Shown: one piece after another, positions 15,807 through 24,750 of the stretch
How positions within the stretch are numbered: position 1 is the stretch's first letter
Layout: every line of letters begins with the position of its first letter
Assembly: GCA_964531525.1 (NCBI GenBank)
Contig: CAZHDF010000001.1
Location: forward strand, 1-64,000
Origin: CAYYWV01 sp964531525
GTDB lineage: Bacteria; Pseudomonadota; Alphaproteobacteria; JAAXGF01
Direction: 5' to 3'
DNA: 64,000 bases
The notes under the pieces: generated by a model
What the model saw: the letters and a program-made list of their open reading frames with translations, nothing else
Told to the model about the DNA's origin: nothing
The model's database searches: none
Position numbers and translations under genes: made by a program

Positions 15807-16985
15807 ATGGCGGAAACAGAAGAAAACAACGCCGAGACCGGAGAAGACCAGGACGCGCTCGCCGCCGAGTGGGCGGCGATGGCCGAATCCGACGAGGGCG
15901 GGGATGCGGCGGCGGACGGCGCCGGCGCCGGCGACGGCGACGGCGACGCTCAGGCCGACGAGTGGGCGCAGGCGCTTGCCGCCGAGGAAGGCGGCGGCGG
16001 CGATGACGGCGATCAGCCCGCGCGCATCCTCAATCAGGACGAGATCGACAGCCTGCTCGGCTTCGACGACGACGGCGACGGCGACGGTCAGAGGTCGGGG
16101 ATCCAGGCGATCCTCAACAGCACGCTCGTTTCCTACGAACGGCTGCCGATGCTCGAGGTCGCCTTCGACCGGGCCGTGCGGCTGCTCACCACCTCGCTTC
16201 GCAACTTCACGTCCGACAATGTCGAGGTCTCGCTCGAGGGGCTGACCTCGGTGCGGTTCGGCGATTATCTCAACTCGATCCCGCTGCCCGCCATGCTCGG
16301 CGTGTTCAAGGCGGTCGAATGGGAGGACTTCGGGCTCATCACCGTCGACAGCGCGTTGATCTACTCGGTCGTCGACGTGCTTCTCGGCGGCGGGCGCGGC
16401 ACCACGCCGATCCGGGTCGAGGGTCGTCCCTACACGACCATCGAGCGCAGCCTGATCGAGCGCATGCTGAACGTCGTGCTCGCCGATCTGACGGCGGCGT
16501 TCGAGCCCCTGACCAACGTCACCTTCGAGTTCGACCGGCTCGAGACCAATCCGCGCTTTGCCGCCATCGCCCGGCCGGCCAACGCGGCGATCCAGACCCG
16601 GATGCGCGTCGACATGGACGACCGCGGCGGGAACATCGAGATCGTTCTTCCCTACGCCACGCTCGAGCCGATTCGCGACCTTCTGCTGCAAATGTTCTGG
16701 GGCGAGAAGTTCGGGCGCGATTCGATCTGGGAAAGCCATCTCGCGACCGAGCTTTGGGGCACCGACGTCGAGATCGAGGCGGTGCTCGACGAGCAGATGC
16801 TGTCGCTGCGCACGGTCGCGGACTTGAGCGTGGGCGACACCTTCATGCTCAATGCGCGGCCCGATTCGTCGGTCGTCCTGCGCTGCGGAGGCGTGCCCTT
16901 GATGAGCGGCAGCATGGGGCGGCGCAACGACAACATGGCGATCCGCGTCAACAAGACATACCGGCGTCTGGGAGCGGACCGATGA
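15807..16985 (+). CDS. fliM: Flagellar motor switch protein FliM
   Basis: C-ring switch component that binds CheY-P. The CheY-binding motif LNQDEIDSLLGF, normally at the very N-terminus, lies here near residues 72-83, after an acidic Ala/Glu/Asp/Gly-rich extension containing two similar blocks (ALAAEWAAMAESDEGG and ADEWAQALAAEEGG). The middle CheC-like domain (VEVSLEGLTSVRFGDYLNSI, FGLITVDSALIYSVVDVLLGG) and a C-terminal SpoA domain (LSVGDTFMLNARPDSSVVLRCGGVP) are intact. A GTG two codons earlier (15801) is an alternative start; neither has a clear ribosome site. Its stop overlaps the next gene's ATG. Confidence 0.94.
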   Translation: MAETEENNAETGEDQDALAAEWAAMAESDEGGDAAADGAGAGDGDGDAQADEWAQALAAEEGGGGDDGDQPARILNQDEIDSLLGFDDDGDGDGQRSGIQAILNSTLVSYERLPMLEVAFDRAVRLLTTSLRNFTSDNVEVSLEGLTSVRFGDYLNSIPLPAMLGVFKAVEWEDFGLITVDSALIYSVVDVLLGGGRGTTPIRVEGRPYTTIERSLIERMLNVVLADLTAAFEPLTNVTFEFDRLETNPRFAAIARPANAAIQTRMRVDMDDRGGNIEIVLPYATLEPIRDLLLQMFWGEKFGRDSIWESHLATELWGTDVEIEAVLDEQMLSLRTVADLSVGDTFMLNARPDSSVVLRCGGVPLMSGSMGRRNDNMAIRVNKTYRRLGADR

Positions 16986-17518
16986 CGATGACATTGATTC
17001 TCGACGGTGTTCTGGTCGCGCTTCTGGTCGCGACCGTCGGTTATTGCGTGGTGCTCGAGCGCCGCTTGCGCGCGCTGCGCGCCGATCATGGGGCTTTCGC
17101 CCGGATAATCGGCGAATTCACGGCCGCGACCGCGCGCGCCGAGGACGGCATCGCGCGGCTCGCGGCGGCGAGCGCCGAGCATGGCGCCAGGCTCGACGAA
17201 CGAACCACCGCCGCCCGGGCGGCGACCGACGAGCTCGCCTTCCTGGTCGATCGCGCCGAACGGCTCGCCGACAGGCTCGCCGCGGTTCCCGCGAACCCCC
17301 GGTCCGCGAATTCCGGGGCGGCGGGCGCGGAGCCGACGCGCAAGGCCGCCGGTCCCGGGCGCGCGGCCGGGCTGCCGTTGGGCGTCGCGCGGTTCCCCGC
17401 GCCTCTCGACGAGGACGACGCTCCCATCCGCGCGGCGGCCGGCGACGGCGCGACGTCCGGAGAATCGCTTATCGAGCGCGACCTTCGGCGCGCGATCCGC
17501 GCGGCGCGCGGAGGCTAG
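16982..17518 (+). CDS. DUF6468-type flagellar-cluster membrane protein
   Basis: A 178-residue protein beginning MTMTLILDGVLVALLVATVG (single N-terminal membrane helix) followed by LERRLRALRADHGAFARIIGEFTAATARAEDGI and a second coiled-coil stretch with RAATDELAFLVDRAERLADRL. This is the pattern of the DUF6468 family found next to fliM in alphaproteobacterial flagellar clusters; function unknown. The C-terminal half is Ala/Arg/Pro-rich and probably disordered. Its ATG overlaps the fliM stop (ATGA), and motE follows 3 bases after, suggesting a single transcript. Confidence 0.75.
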   Translation: MTMTLILDGVLVALLVATVGYCVVLERRLRALRADHGAFARIIGEFTAATARAEDGIARLAAASAEHGARLDERTTAARAATDELAFLVDRAERLADRLAAVPANPRSANSGAAGAEPTRKAAGPGRAAGLPLGVARFPAPLDEDDAPIRAAAGDGATSGESLIERDLRRAIRAARGG

Positions 17519-17521
17519 CGC

Positions 17522-18184
17522 ATGCGGCGGCGCTTCCGCTTCCGGCTTCTGCCCGTGACCGTCGCCGTCGCGGCGCTGGTCCTCACGGTTCGCATCGGCG
17601 CGCTGTGGGACGGCGCGGCGTCGCTGCTCGGCCCGGCGCCGGCGATCAGCGCCGAGAACCAGACCGACGCGGCGGCCGGCGAGGGCGCGCCCGTGCTGCC
17701 CGCCGACTCCGCCGATCAGATCGACGTGACGCTTCTTTCGCCGGCCGAGATCCAGGTACTCGAAAGCCTCGCCGAGCGCCGCCGGCAGATCGAGAGCCGC
17801 GCCCGCGAGATCGACATGCGCGAGAAGGTCCTGGCGGCGGCGGAGAAGCGTCTCGACGCGAAGATCGCCGAGCTCAAGGAGTTGCAAGCCTCGATCGAGA
17901 GCATGTTCGCGAGCGCCGACGCCGAGAACGAGGCCCAGATCGCGAGCCTCGTCAAGATGTACGAGCGCATGAAGCCCAAGAACGCGGCGCGCATCTTCGA
18001 CAAGCTCGACCTCAAGGTCCTGATCGAGGTCGTCGACCGCATGCGCGAGGCCAAGGCGGCGGAGGTGCTCGCCAAGATGAACGTCGAGAAGGCGCGCACC
18101 GTCACCCTGGAACTCGCCAAGCGGCGCGAGGTTCCGCCCGAGATCGACGCGCCCGCCGCCGGCAAGACCGCCAAGGCCAACTGA
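17522..18184 (+). CDS. motE: MotE-like protein (MgtE N-domain, flagellar)
   Basis: A 220-residue predicted membrane-anchored periplasmic protein: N-terminal helix (LLPVTVAVAALVLTVRIGAL), a Pro/Ala linker, a long coiled coil from about residue 75 to 140 (EIQVLESLAERRRQIESRAR onward), then an MgtE-N-like helical domain with the motif LVKMYERMKPKNAARIFDKLDLKVLIEVVDRM. In rhizobia MotE is a chaperone for the periplasmic motility protein MotC. Here it follows DUF6468 by 3 bases and precedes cheY. Family fit is good; function is inferred. Confidence 0.78.
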   Translation: MRRRFRFRLLPVTVAVAALVLTVRIGALWDGAASLLGPAPAISAENQTDAAAGEGAPVLPADSADQIDVTLLSPAEIQVLESLAERRRQIESRAREIDMREKVLAAAEKRLDAKIAELKELQASIESMFASADAENEAQIASLVKMYERMKPKNAARIFDKLDLKVLIEVVDRMREAKAAEVLAKMNVEKARTVTLELAKRREVPPEIDAPAAGKTAKAN

Positions 18185-18335
18185 GCCTTCCGGAGATTCG
18201 TCTCCGCCCATGGAATTCCCGGGTTTTCGGGCCGTTGCGGCGGGCCTCCATAACAAACGCTTAACCAATCGCCATTAACCTAGCGGCCAGTCATGGCTGA
18301 GCCTTTCGCTCGGGGTCGAAGAACGGAGACAACCG

Positions 18336-18722
18336 ATGGCCGTCGATAAGAACATGCCGATCCTCATCGTCGACGACTACAAGACGATGCTGCGGATCAT
18401 CCGCAACCTCCTCAATCAGCTCAAATTCACCAACGTCCACGAAGCCATGGACGGTAGCCAGGCGCTCGGCAAGCTGCGCGACGGCAAGTTCGGTCTGGTG
18501 ATCTCGGACTGGAACATGGAGCCGATGACCGGTCTCCAGCTCCTGCGCGAGGTGCGCGCCGACGAACGCCTGAAAACCACGCCCTTCATCATGGTTACCG
18601 CCGAGAGCAAGACCGAGAACGTGGTCGCCGCCAAGGAGGCGGGGGTCAACAACTACATCGTCAAGCCATTCAACGCCGAGACGCTGAAGACCAAGATTCA
18701 GAGCGTTCTCGGCGAATTCTGA
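18336..18722 (+). CDS. cheY: Chemotaxis response regulator CheY
   Basis: A single 128-residue receiver domain: acidic pocket in ILIVDDYKTM (Asp residues near 12-13), phosphoacceptor in LVISDWNMEPMTGL, conserved Thr in FIMVTAES and Lys in IVKPF. It matches stand-alone CheY that binds FliM. It lies 19 bases upstream of cheZ. The 150-bp upstream region contains two TTAACC elements (18261 and 18275) whose spacing does not fit the canonical CtrA box. Confidence 0.92.
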   Translation: MAVDKNMPILIVDDYKTMLRIIRNLLNQLKFTNVHEAMDGSQALGKLRDGKFGLVISDWNMEPMTGLQLLREVRADERLKTTPFIMVTAESKTENVVAAKEAGVNNYIVKPFNAETLKTKIQSVLGEF

Positions 18723-18741
18723 CCGGGTCCGAGGTAGCGTC

Positions 18742-19389
18742 ATGAGTAGTCAGTCGCTCGATCCCGAGCTTGAGCGCCGCGTCGCGGCATTGCGCGCCGA
18801 GCGTGGCGACAGCATCCCGGTCGACGAGATCGCCGATGTCGTCGCGAGCATTCTGGGCACGCTGCGCGGCGACGTCAGCATGCTCGATTTGCGGGTCTAC
18901 CAGGAGCTCGACGAACTCGCCTCCTACATCCACAACGCGCGCGAGGAGATCGTCGCCCTCTGCCCCGACGATATCCGCCAGGAGCACCTGCCCGCCGCCA
19001 CCGATCAACTCGATGCGATCGTCGAGGCGACCGAGGAGGCGACCGGCACGATCCTCGACGCCGCCGAGAAGATCGAGGCCGAGGCCAGCAAGCATGACGC
19101 CCCGGAGATCACCGAGCAGGTGGTGCGCATTTTCGAGGCGTGCAGCTTTCAGGATCTGACCGGTCAGCGCATCGGCAAGGTCGTCACCGCGCTCAAGCAC
19201 ATCGAGGACCGACTCGATCGCATGGTCGAAGTCTTCGGCGACGAGGTGCGCAAGGCCAGGAAAGAGACCGCGACCGCGCCTAAGAAGCCCGACCCGGACG
19301 ACGAGAAGGCGCTTCTCAACGGTCCCCAGCTTCCCAGCGAAGCGAACCGGCAAGACGAGATCGACGCGCTGCTCGCCAGCTTCGACTGA
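18742..19389 (+). CDS. cheZ: Protein phosphatase CheZ
   Basis: CheZ dephosphorylates CheY-P. The hallmark CSFQDLTGQRIGKVV (near residues 134-148) carries the catalytic Asp/Gln pair, flanked by long antiparallel helices (IVEATEEATGTILDAAEKIE and LKHIEDRLDRMVEVFG). The C-terminal tail ends RQDEIDALLASFD, which resembles both the CheZ CheY-binding peptide and the FliM-type EIDxLL motif. At 215 residues its length is normal. Position directly after cheY supports the call. Confidence 0.88.
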   Translation: MSSQSLDPELERRVAALRAERGDSIPVDEIADVVASILGTLRGDVSMLDLRVYQELDELASYIHNAREEIVALCPDDIRQEHLPAATDQLDAIVEATEEATGTILDAAEKIEAEASKHDAPEITEQVVRIFEACSFQDLTGQRIGKVVTALKHIEDRLDRMVEVFGDEVRKARKETATAPKKPDPDDEKALLNGPQLPSEANRQDEIDALLASFD

Positions 19390-19398
19390 GCCGTCGCC

Positions 19399-20160
19399 AT
19401 GCGGCTGCGGCGCGGCGTAGGAACGGGAGACTCGGGCGATACGGTAGCCGAGACCTTTCTCGCGCTGTTTCTCATCGTTCTCGCCTTCTTCATCCTCCTG
19501 ACCTCGATCTCGAAGCGCGAGGAGGACCGCGCCAAGGCGGTCCTCGGCAGTCTCGGCAGCACCTTCGCCGAGCGCTCCCAGGTGGTGACCGGGCCGCTCG
19601 ACTACGCCTTCGGCAGCGGCGTCTTCTGGCGATCGGGCTCGCTCGGAGAGGCGATGCGCGCGCTGTTTCAGTCGACGTTTCCGCTCGCCGAAATCTCTCC
19701 CTATCAGCCCTTCGGCCAGCTTGCGGTCGAGGCCCCGGTGGACGCCTTCTTCGTGTCCGGCGGCAGCCTGTTCCAGGCCGAGCAGACGCGCTTTCTCGAC
19801 CGTCTTTCGACGATCCTCGCGCGCGACCGGCCGGGGCTCGTCTTCGAGGCCGAGATCACCGTGTTCCTGCCCGCAGAGGCGGCGCGCGCGACGGGCAAGT
19901 CGTCCCCGCGCGCGCTCGCGATCGCGCGCGCCGGCGCCTTCGCGCGCGCGCTGGTCGAACGCGGCGTGCCCGCCCCTCGGGTGATCGCCGGAATCGGCGA
20001 GGGGCCGGCGGGGATGCTGCGGCTCACCTTCTTCGAACGCGACCGGCCCGCGGCGCCCGACGCGCCCCGGCCGCCGGCGTCCGCGCCGGCCGCGCCGGCG
20101 AAGACGAAGTCGGACAAGACGCCTTCGGCGACGCTTTCATTGCCGGGCGCGGGGGACTGA
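19399..20160 (+). CDS. MotB-like membrane protein lacking the stator aspartate
   Basis: A 253-residue protein with one N-terminal membrane helix (TFLALFLIVLAFFILLTSIS, residues about 19-38) and a periplasmic domain with OmpA/MotB-like organisation (LFQAEQTRFLDRLSTILARD, ARAGAFARALVERGVPAPRV). The helix resembles the MotB helix around LAFF, but the position of MotB's proton-carrying Asp is Ala, so on its own it should not conduct. The last 50 residues are Pro/Ala/Lys-rich. It sits 9 bases after cheZ and 3 bases before a MotB-like gene that does have the Asp. It may be a stator accessory; the function is inferred. Confidence 0.7.
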   Translation: MRLRRGVGTGDSGDTVAETFLALFLIVLAFFILLTSISKREEDRAKAVLGSLGSTFAERSQVVTGPLDYAFGSGVFWRSGSLGEAMRALFQSTFPLAEISPYQPFGQLAVEAPVDAFFVSGGSLFQAEQTRFLDRLSTILARDRPGLVFEAEITVFLPAEAARATGKSSPRALAIARAGAFARALVERGVPAPRVIAGIGEGPAGMLRLTFFERDRPAAPDAPRPPASAPAAPAKTKSDKTPSATLSLPGAGD

Positions 20161-20163
20161 GCC

Positions 20164-20880
20164 ATGGGCGCGCGCAGTCCGATCCGGTCGAAGCCCGCTC
20201 CGAAGCCGAGCAAGCAATGGCTGGTCTCGTTCGGCGACCTGGTTTCGCTGATGCTCACCTTCTTCGTCATGCTGTTCGCCATGTCGTCGGTGAAGGAACC
20301 GTCGTGGAACGACGTGGTGAACGCGCTTTCGCAGCGTCTCAACCCAAGTCGGGGCGCCGACGTCGAGGTCAGCCTGGTCGACCGCACGGTCGAGACGCAG
20401 CCCGCGCCCGATGCGTCGGATCTCGACTATCTCCACGCGCTTCTATCCCAGAAAATTCGCAAGAACGGCGTTCTTCAGCGCGCCTTCCTGCTTCGGCTCG
20501 ACGACCGGCTGGTGATCAGTCTGCCGGTCGATCTGGTTTTCACGGCGAGCGGGCGGCTGACCGACGCGGGTCGGCGCGCCTCCAGCCTGCTGGCCGAATC
20601 GCTCCGCTTCATCGCCAACCGAGTCGAGGTGATCGGCCATGCCGAGGGTCCCGCCAAGGGCGACCCGGGGTTCGGCGCCGCCTGGGACGACGCGATCGGC
20701 GACGCGCTCGCGCTCGCCCGGGTCCTGCGCGGCGCCGGGCTCACGCGGCCGTTGGTGGTGCTCGGCCGGGTCGGGGCTCCGCCGCCGCCGACGCCCAACG
20801 GCAAGGCGCTCGCGGCCGGGCCGCGGATCGACGTCATCGTCGGCGAAACGGTCGAGCAGGAGGGTGACGGTGCCCCGTAA
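20164..20880 (+). CDS. motB: MotB family flagellar motor/stator protein
   Basis: The N-terminus SKQWLVSFGDLVSLMLTFF followed by VMLFAMSSVKE matches MotB, including the conserved Asp of the proton path (near residue 25). The periplasmic part has a divergent OmpA-like fold: VFTASGRLTDAGRRASSLLAESLRFIANRVEVIGHAEG, then ALARVLRGAGL. 238 residues. No motA is visible nearby. Its 3' end overlaps the start of the following large TPR gene by 11 bases, indicating coupling. Confidence 0.8.
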   Translation: MGARSPIRSKPAPKPSKQWLVSFGDLVSLMLTFFVMLFAMSSVKEPSWNDVVNALSQRLNPSRGADVEVSLVDRTVETQPAPDASDLDYLHALLSQKIRKNGVLQRAFLLRLDDRLVISLPVDLVFTASGRLTDAGRRASSLLAESLRFIANRVEVIGHAEGPAKGDPGFGAAWDDAIGDALALARVLRGAGLTRPLVVLGRVGAPPPPTPNGKALAAGPRIDVIVGETVEQEGDGAP

Positions 20881-23800
20881 CCGCCCCCGTATCCGCTCCG
20901 GACTCCGGCGCCTGTCGGGCGTTGTGTTGGCGCTCGCCTGCGTGCTCGTCCTGCTCGTTCCGACCGCCTCCCTGGCGGCCGGAGGGCCGCGCCTGCGCGC
21001 CGCCGTTCACGATGGCTTCGGGCGCATCGTCTTCGACTGGCCCGAGCCGATCGCCTATCGCGCGCGGATCGAGAACGGCGTGCTTCGCGTCACCTTCGAC
21101 CGGCCGATCCAGGCCGGCTTCGACGCGGTGCGCCGCCGGCTCGGCGGTTATCTGCGCGACGCCCGGATCGAGCCCGACGGCAAGACCGTGCGCTTCACCC
21201 TCGCCGGTCCGTTCGGATTGCGCAGCTTCGTCTACGAAAAGTCGATCGTCGTCGACCTGATCGGCGCGGCGATCGGGGGGGCGCCCGCGCCCGCGCCGCC
21301 GGCTCCGCGCGTCGATCTCCGCGTCGGCGAGCACCAAGGCTACAGCCGGCTCGTGTTCGACTGGCGCGCGGGCGTCGATTACCAAGTCGCGCGCAAGGAC
21401 GGCGAGGCGCGCCTGCGCTTCGACCGTCCGGCGCGGATCGCGCTCGACCGCGTCAACGCGGCCCCGCCGCCCAATCTGCGCAGGGCCGCGAGCCGGATCG
21501 AGGGCAAGCGCACGCTGGTTACGCTTTCGCTCGCCCCCGGCGTGCGCCTGCGCCATTTCCGTTCGGGCAGCCGGGTGGTGGTCGATCTTCTCGATCCCGC
21601 GCCCGAGACCGACAAGACGGAAAAGCCCAAGGCCGAGAAGGCGCCCGAGAAATCGGCCGCGCCCAAGGCCGAAGCCCCCAAGGAGGCCGCGCCCAAGGTC
21701 GACGCGCCCGCGCCGCTTCCCGCGGCGCCCGAAATCGCGCCGACCCCGCCCGCGCCGGTCGAGCGCGCCGCCATTCCCGAGGCGCCCGCCGCCGAAACCG
21801 CCGCCGCGACGAAGGAGCAAACGGCCGCCCCGCCGCCCGCCGCGCCCAAGGCCGAAGCGCCCAAGATCGAGACGGTCAAGGCCGAGACGTCCGCGTCCGC
21901 CGCGCCCTCGGCCGCGTCGGCGCCTTCGGAAGGACCCGCGCCCGCCGCCGAAGTGGTCAATGCCCGGGTCTTGAGCGCGACCGCCGCCCAGCTTTCGCTC
22001 GGCCCGCCCAAGCTGGGTATCTCGGTTCATGCCGGGGCGGGGGAAACCGAGGTCGCCTTTCTCGGCGGCTCGCGGCTCGCCGCCACGGCCTTCGTGCGCA
22101 ACGGCGTGTTCTGGGTCGTGTTCCCGCGCATCTTCGCGATCGACGCCGCGCGCGTCGATGCGATCGAGACGCCGGCCTATGATTCCTTCGCCACGCTTCC
22201 CAACCCGACGGCAAGCGTGTTGCGCTTCCGGCTGCGGCCGGGGATCGGCGTCCGCTTCCGGCGGCGCGAGCAGGCCTGGGTCGCGACCTTCACCCGCGAC
22301 GCCAGCCTGCCGGCGGCGCTTAAGGTGAGCGAGATCGACGACGGCGCGAACAGTCGTGGCGTTCGGATCGAGGTTGCCGACGTCGCGGGACAGATCGAAA
22401 TGGTCGATCCCTCGGACGACGCCAACCTCGTCATCGTGCCGGTGCGGATCTCGGGCGCGGGCATCGCGCGCGCCGTCCCCTACGACGCCTTCGAGCTGTT
22501 GCCGACGGTCCAGGGGATCGCGATCCTTTCCAAGGTATCGGGGCTCGGCATCCACGCCTCGCTCGCCGGCGTCGAGGTCGTCTACGACGCCGCCCGCGCC
22601 AAGCAGGAAATCGCCGTCGCCGACGCCACGCGGGTGTCGCGCAGCGGACGCGATCCGGTGACGCTTCTCGATCTCGTCTCTCTCAAGCGACCCGACGCGG
22701 AGCTTTACCGCGCCTCCCAGGAAATGCAGCGCGCCGTCGCCATCGCGCCCACCGTGCAGCGCACGCGCGCGCGCATGGCCTATGCCCGCTTCCTGTTCGC
22801 CAACGGCCTTTATCCCGAGACGTTGGGCATGGTCCGGCTGATCCTACGCGACGACTCCAAGGTCGCCAGGGATCCGACGCTGCGGGCGATCCGCGGGGCC
22901 GCGCGCCTCATGCTCGGGCGCATCAGGGAGGCCAAGGGCGATCTCCTGCATCGCTCGCTCGACCGCTTCGACGATGTCGCCCTGTGGCGTGGCGTGCTCG
23001 CGAGCCGCCAGGGCGACCCGTCGGGAGCCTTGGTCCAGTTCCTGCGCGCGGGCGATCTGTGGCGCGATCTGCCCTCGCCGACCCGCGAGGAAGTCGGTCT
23101 GATCGCCGCCGAGGCGGCGATCGACGCGGGCAGTCTGGCGCTCGCCAACACCTATCTCGACGCCGTGCGGGGCGACAACCCGAACGCCGTCGTCCGCGAC
23201 CGCGCGACCTATCTCGCCGGCCGGATCGAGCAGGCCAGCGGCAACGAGACCGAGGCGATCGCCACCTGGGACAAGATCGTCGACAGCCCCGACCGCTATA
23301 CCCGCGCGCGCGCCGAGTTCCGGCGTACGATGGTCGCGCTCGACGCCAAGGAAATCGACAACGCCAAGGCGATCGACACCCTCGAGCGGCTGCGCTTCGT
23401 CTGGCGCGGCGACGATTTCGAGCTCTCGGTCCTGCAAAAGCTCGCCGCGCTCTATTTCGCCGACAAGAAATACGAGCGCGGGCTGTTCACCATGAAGGAG
23501 GCTGTGACCCATTTCGCCGACAATCCGGCCGCCGCCGGGATCGCGGGACGGATGAACGCCATGTTCGCCGATCTGTTCCTCAACGGGACCGTCGACGACT
23601 TGCCGCCGCGCAGGGTGCTGACCCTGTTCTACGGCTTTCGCGAGCTGATGCCCGCCGGCAATAGCGGCGACCGGGTGATTCAGGCGCTGGTCGATCGACT
23701 GGTCGACGTGGATCTGCTTTCCCAGGCGGGCGAACTGCTCGAGCACCAGGTGACCTATCGTCTCGAAGGGGTCGAGCGCGCCCGCGCCGGCGCCCAGCTC

Positions 23801-24364
23801 GCCGTGATCCGGCTCATGGACCGCAAGGCGAAGAAGGCGCTCGCGGCGCTCGCCGAATCGCAGGTCGCCCGGATGCCGAATATCCTGATCGAGCGGCGAC
23901 GGCATCTGCGCGCCCAGGCGCTGGTCCAGCTCGACCGCGACGAGGAAGCGCTCGAACTCCTCAAGAAGGACAAGAGCCAGGAGGCGAATCTTCTGCGCGC
24001 CGATATCTTCTGGCGGGCGAACGACTGGCCGCGGGTCGCGCGCACGCTTTCCGCGCTGCTCGCCTCGGCGCCGACGGCCGCGCCGCTCGACCCCCGGATC
24101 AGTAGCCAGATCCTGCGACTCGCCGTGGCCTACGCGCTGATCCCCGATCAGAAGGCGCTCGCCCGGCTGCGCAAGCGCTTCGCCGCGGCGATGGTCGGCG
24201 ATCCCAACCGCAATACCTTCGACGTCATTACCGCCGACGTCGACCGCTCGCAGTTCAGCCTGCGCGAGCTGCCCGCCGCGATCGCCCAGGTCGACGGCTT
24301 CGAGGCCTTCATGGCCGATATGCGGGAAAGCCTGAAAAGAAAGTCGCCGAGCGTCATCAACTGA
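20870..24364 (+). CDS. Giant secreted AMIN-like/TPR protein of the flagellar cluster
   Basis: About 1164 residues. The GTG at 20870 is chosen because AGGAGG lies 6 bases upstream; an N-terminal signal helix follows (LSGVVLALACVLVLLVPTAS). Three related beta domains come next, each with an R-x-V-F-x-W/V-F core, at about residues 40-135, 148-240 and 380-480; the first two are AMIN-like. A Pro/Ala/Lys/Glu-rich linker of about 120 residues lies between the second and third. The C-terminal 600 residues are helical repeats of TPR/SEL type (RARMAYARFLFANGLYPETL, ATYLAGRIEQASGNETEAIA). It probably binds peptidoglycan or motor parts in the periplasm; no function is assigned. Last gene of the cheY-cheZ-motB run. 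Confidence 0.75.
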   Translation: MPRNRPRIRSGLRRLSGVVLALACVLVLLVPTASLAAGGPRLRAAVHDGFGRIVFDWPEPIAYRARIENGVLRVTFDRPIQAGFDAVRRRLGGYLRDARIEPDGKTVRFTLAGPFGLRSFVYEKSIVVDLIGAAIGGAPAPAPPAPRVDLRVGEHQGYSRLVFDWRAGVDYQVARKDGEARLRFDRPARIALDRVNAAPPPNLRRAASRIEGKRTLVTLSLAPGVRLRHFRSGSRVVVDLLDPAPETDKTEKPKAEKAPEKSAAPKAEAPKEAAPKVDAPAPLPAAPEIAPTPPAPVERAAIPEAPAAETAAATKEQTAAPPPAAPKAEAPKIETVKAETSASAAPSAASAPSEGPAPAAEVVNARVLSATAAQLSLGPPKLGISVHAGAGETEVAFLGGSRLAATAFVRNGVFWVVFPRIFAIDAARVDAIETPAYDSFATLPNPTASVLRFRLRPGIGVRFRRREQAWVATFTRDASLPAALKVSEIDDGANSRGVRIEVADVAGQIEMVDPSDDANLVIVPVRISGAGIARAVPYDAFELLPTVQGIAILSKVSGLGIHASLAGVEVVYDAARAKQEIAVADATRVSRSGRDPVTLLDLVSLKRPDAELYRASQEMQRAVAIAPTVQRTRARMAYARFLFANGLYPETLGMVRLILRDDSKVARDPTLRAIRGAARLMLGRIREAKGDLLHRSLDRFDDVALWRGVLASRQGDPSGALVQFLRAGDLWRDLPSPTREEVGLIAAEAAIDAGSLALANTYLDAVRGDNPNAVVRDRATYLAGRIEQASGNETEAIATWDKIVDSPDRYTRARAEFRRTMVALDAKEIDNAKAIDTLERLRFVWRGDDFELSVLQKLAALYFADKKYERGLFTMKEAVTHFADNPAAAGIAGRMNAMFADLFLNGTVDDLPPRRVLTLFYGFRELMPAGNSGDRVIQALVDRLVDVDLLSQAGELLEHQVTYRLEGVERARAGAQLAVIRLMDRKAKKALAALAESQVARMPNILIERRRHLRAQALVQLDRDEEALELLKKDKSQEANLLRADIFWRANDWPRVARTLSALLASAPTAAPLDPRISSQILRLAVAYALIPDQKALARLRKRFAAAMVGDPNRNTFDVITADVDRSQFSLRELPAAIAQVDGFEAFMADMRESLKRKSPSVIN

Positions 24365-24467
24365 TCGCCGACCGGCGGATCGCGAACGAGGAAACGGCGG
24401 CCTCTCGAGCCGCCGTTCGCTTTCGATCGTTCCGCACCGATTGACCCGAAGCCGCCCTGGAACCGGA

Positions 24468-24750
24468 CGTCTTTTGATGGAATAGGCGCCTCTCGTATCC
24501 CCGGTCTGCGCTCCTGTCCCCACCCCCACCCAACCCTCCCCCATCGAGGGGGAGGGCTCGGTCAACCGAGCGCGCCCATGCTTTCCCGCCTCCCTTGACG
24601 GGAGGAGAGATCGCGGTGCGGCCTCGGGGCGAAAGCCCTCCCCCTCTCGATGGGGGAGGGTTGGGTGGGGGTGAAAATTACGGGTCGGAGGCGCGAGAAG
24701 CGCCGATTCGATTCAAGGAAATCACGCGCCAGCCCAAAATCGTCCCGCTC
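24468..24750 (-). repeat. Dispersed intergenic repeat, copy 2 (inverted relative to copy 1)
   Basis: About 283 bp that, read on the minus strand, align with 11254-11517 from GAGCGGGACGATTTTGGG to CCATCAAAAGACG, including the long inverted arms CACCCCCACCCAACCCTCCC and GGGTTGGGTGGGGGTG. It fills the gap between the convergent TPR gene and fliP, ending on the fliP stop codon. The 100 bases before it (24365-24467) contain a short hairpin (GGCGGCCTCTCGAGCCGCC near 24397) that may terminate the TPR gene. Confidence 0.85.

Noticed and set aside
18261..18279. Two TTAACC elements upstream of cheY as a CtrA box
   Set aside because: The spacing between TTAA halves is 10, not 7 bases; only half-site binding would be possible.
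20639..20869. Upstream start for the large TPR gene inside motB
   Set aside because: The GTG at 20870 has AGGAGG and a signal peptide; the upstream part is motB read in another frame.
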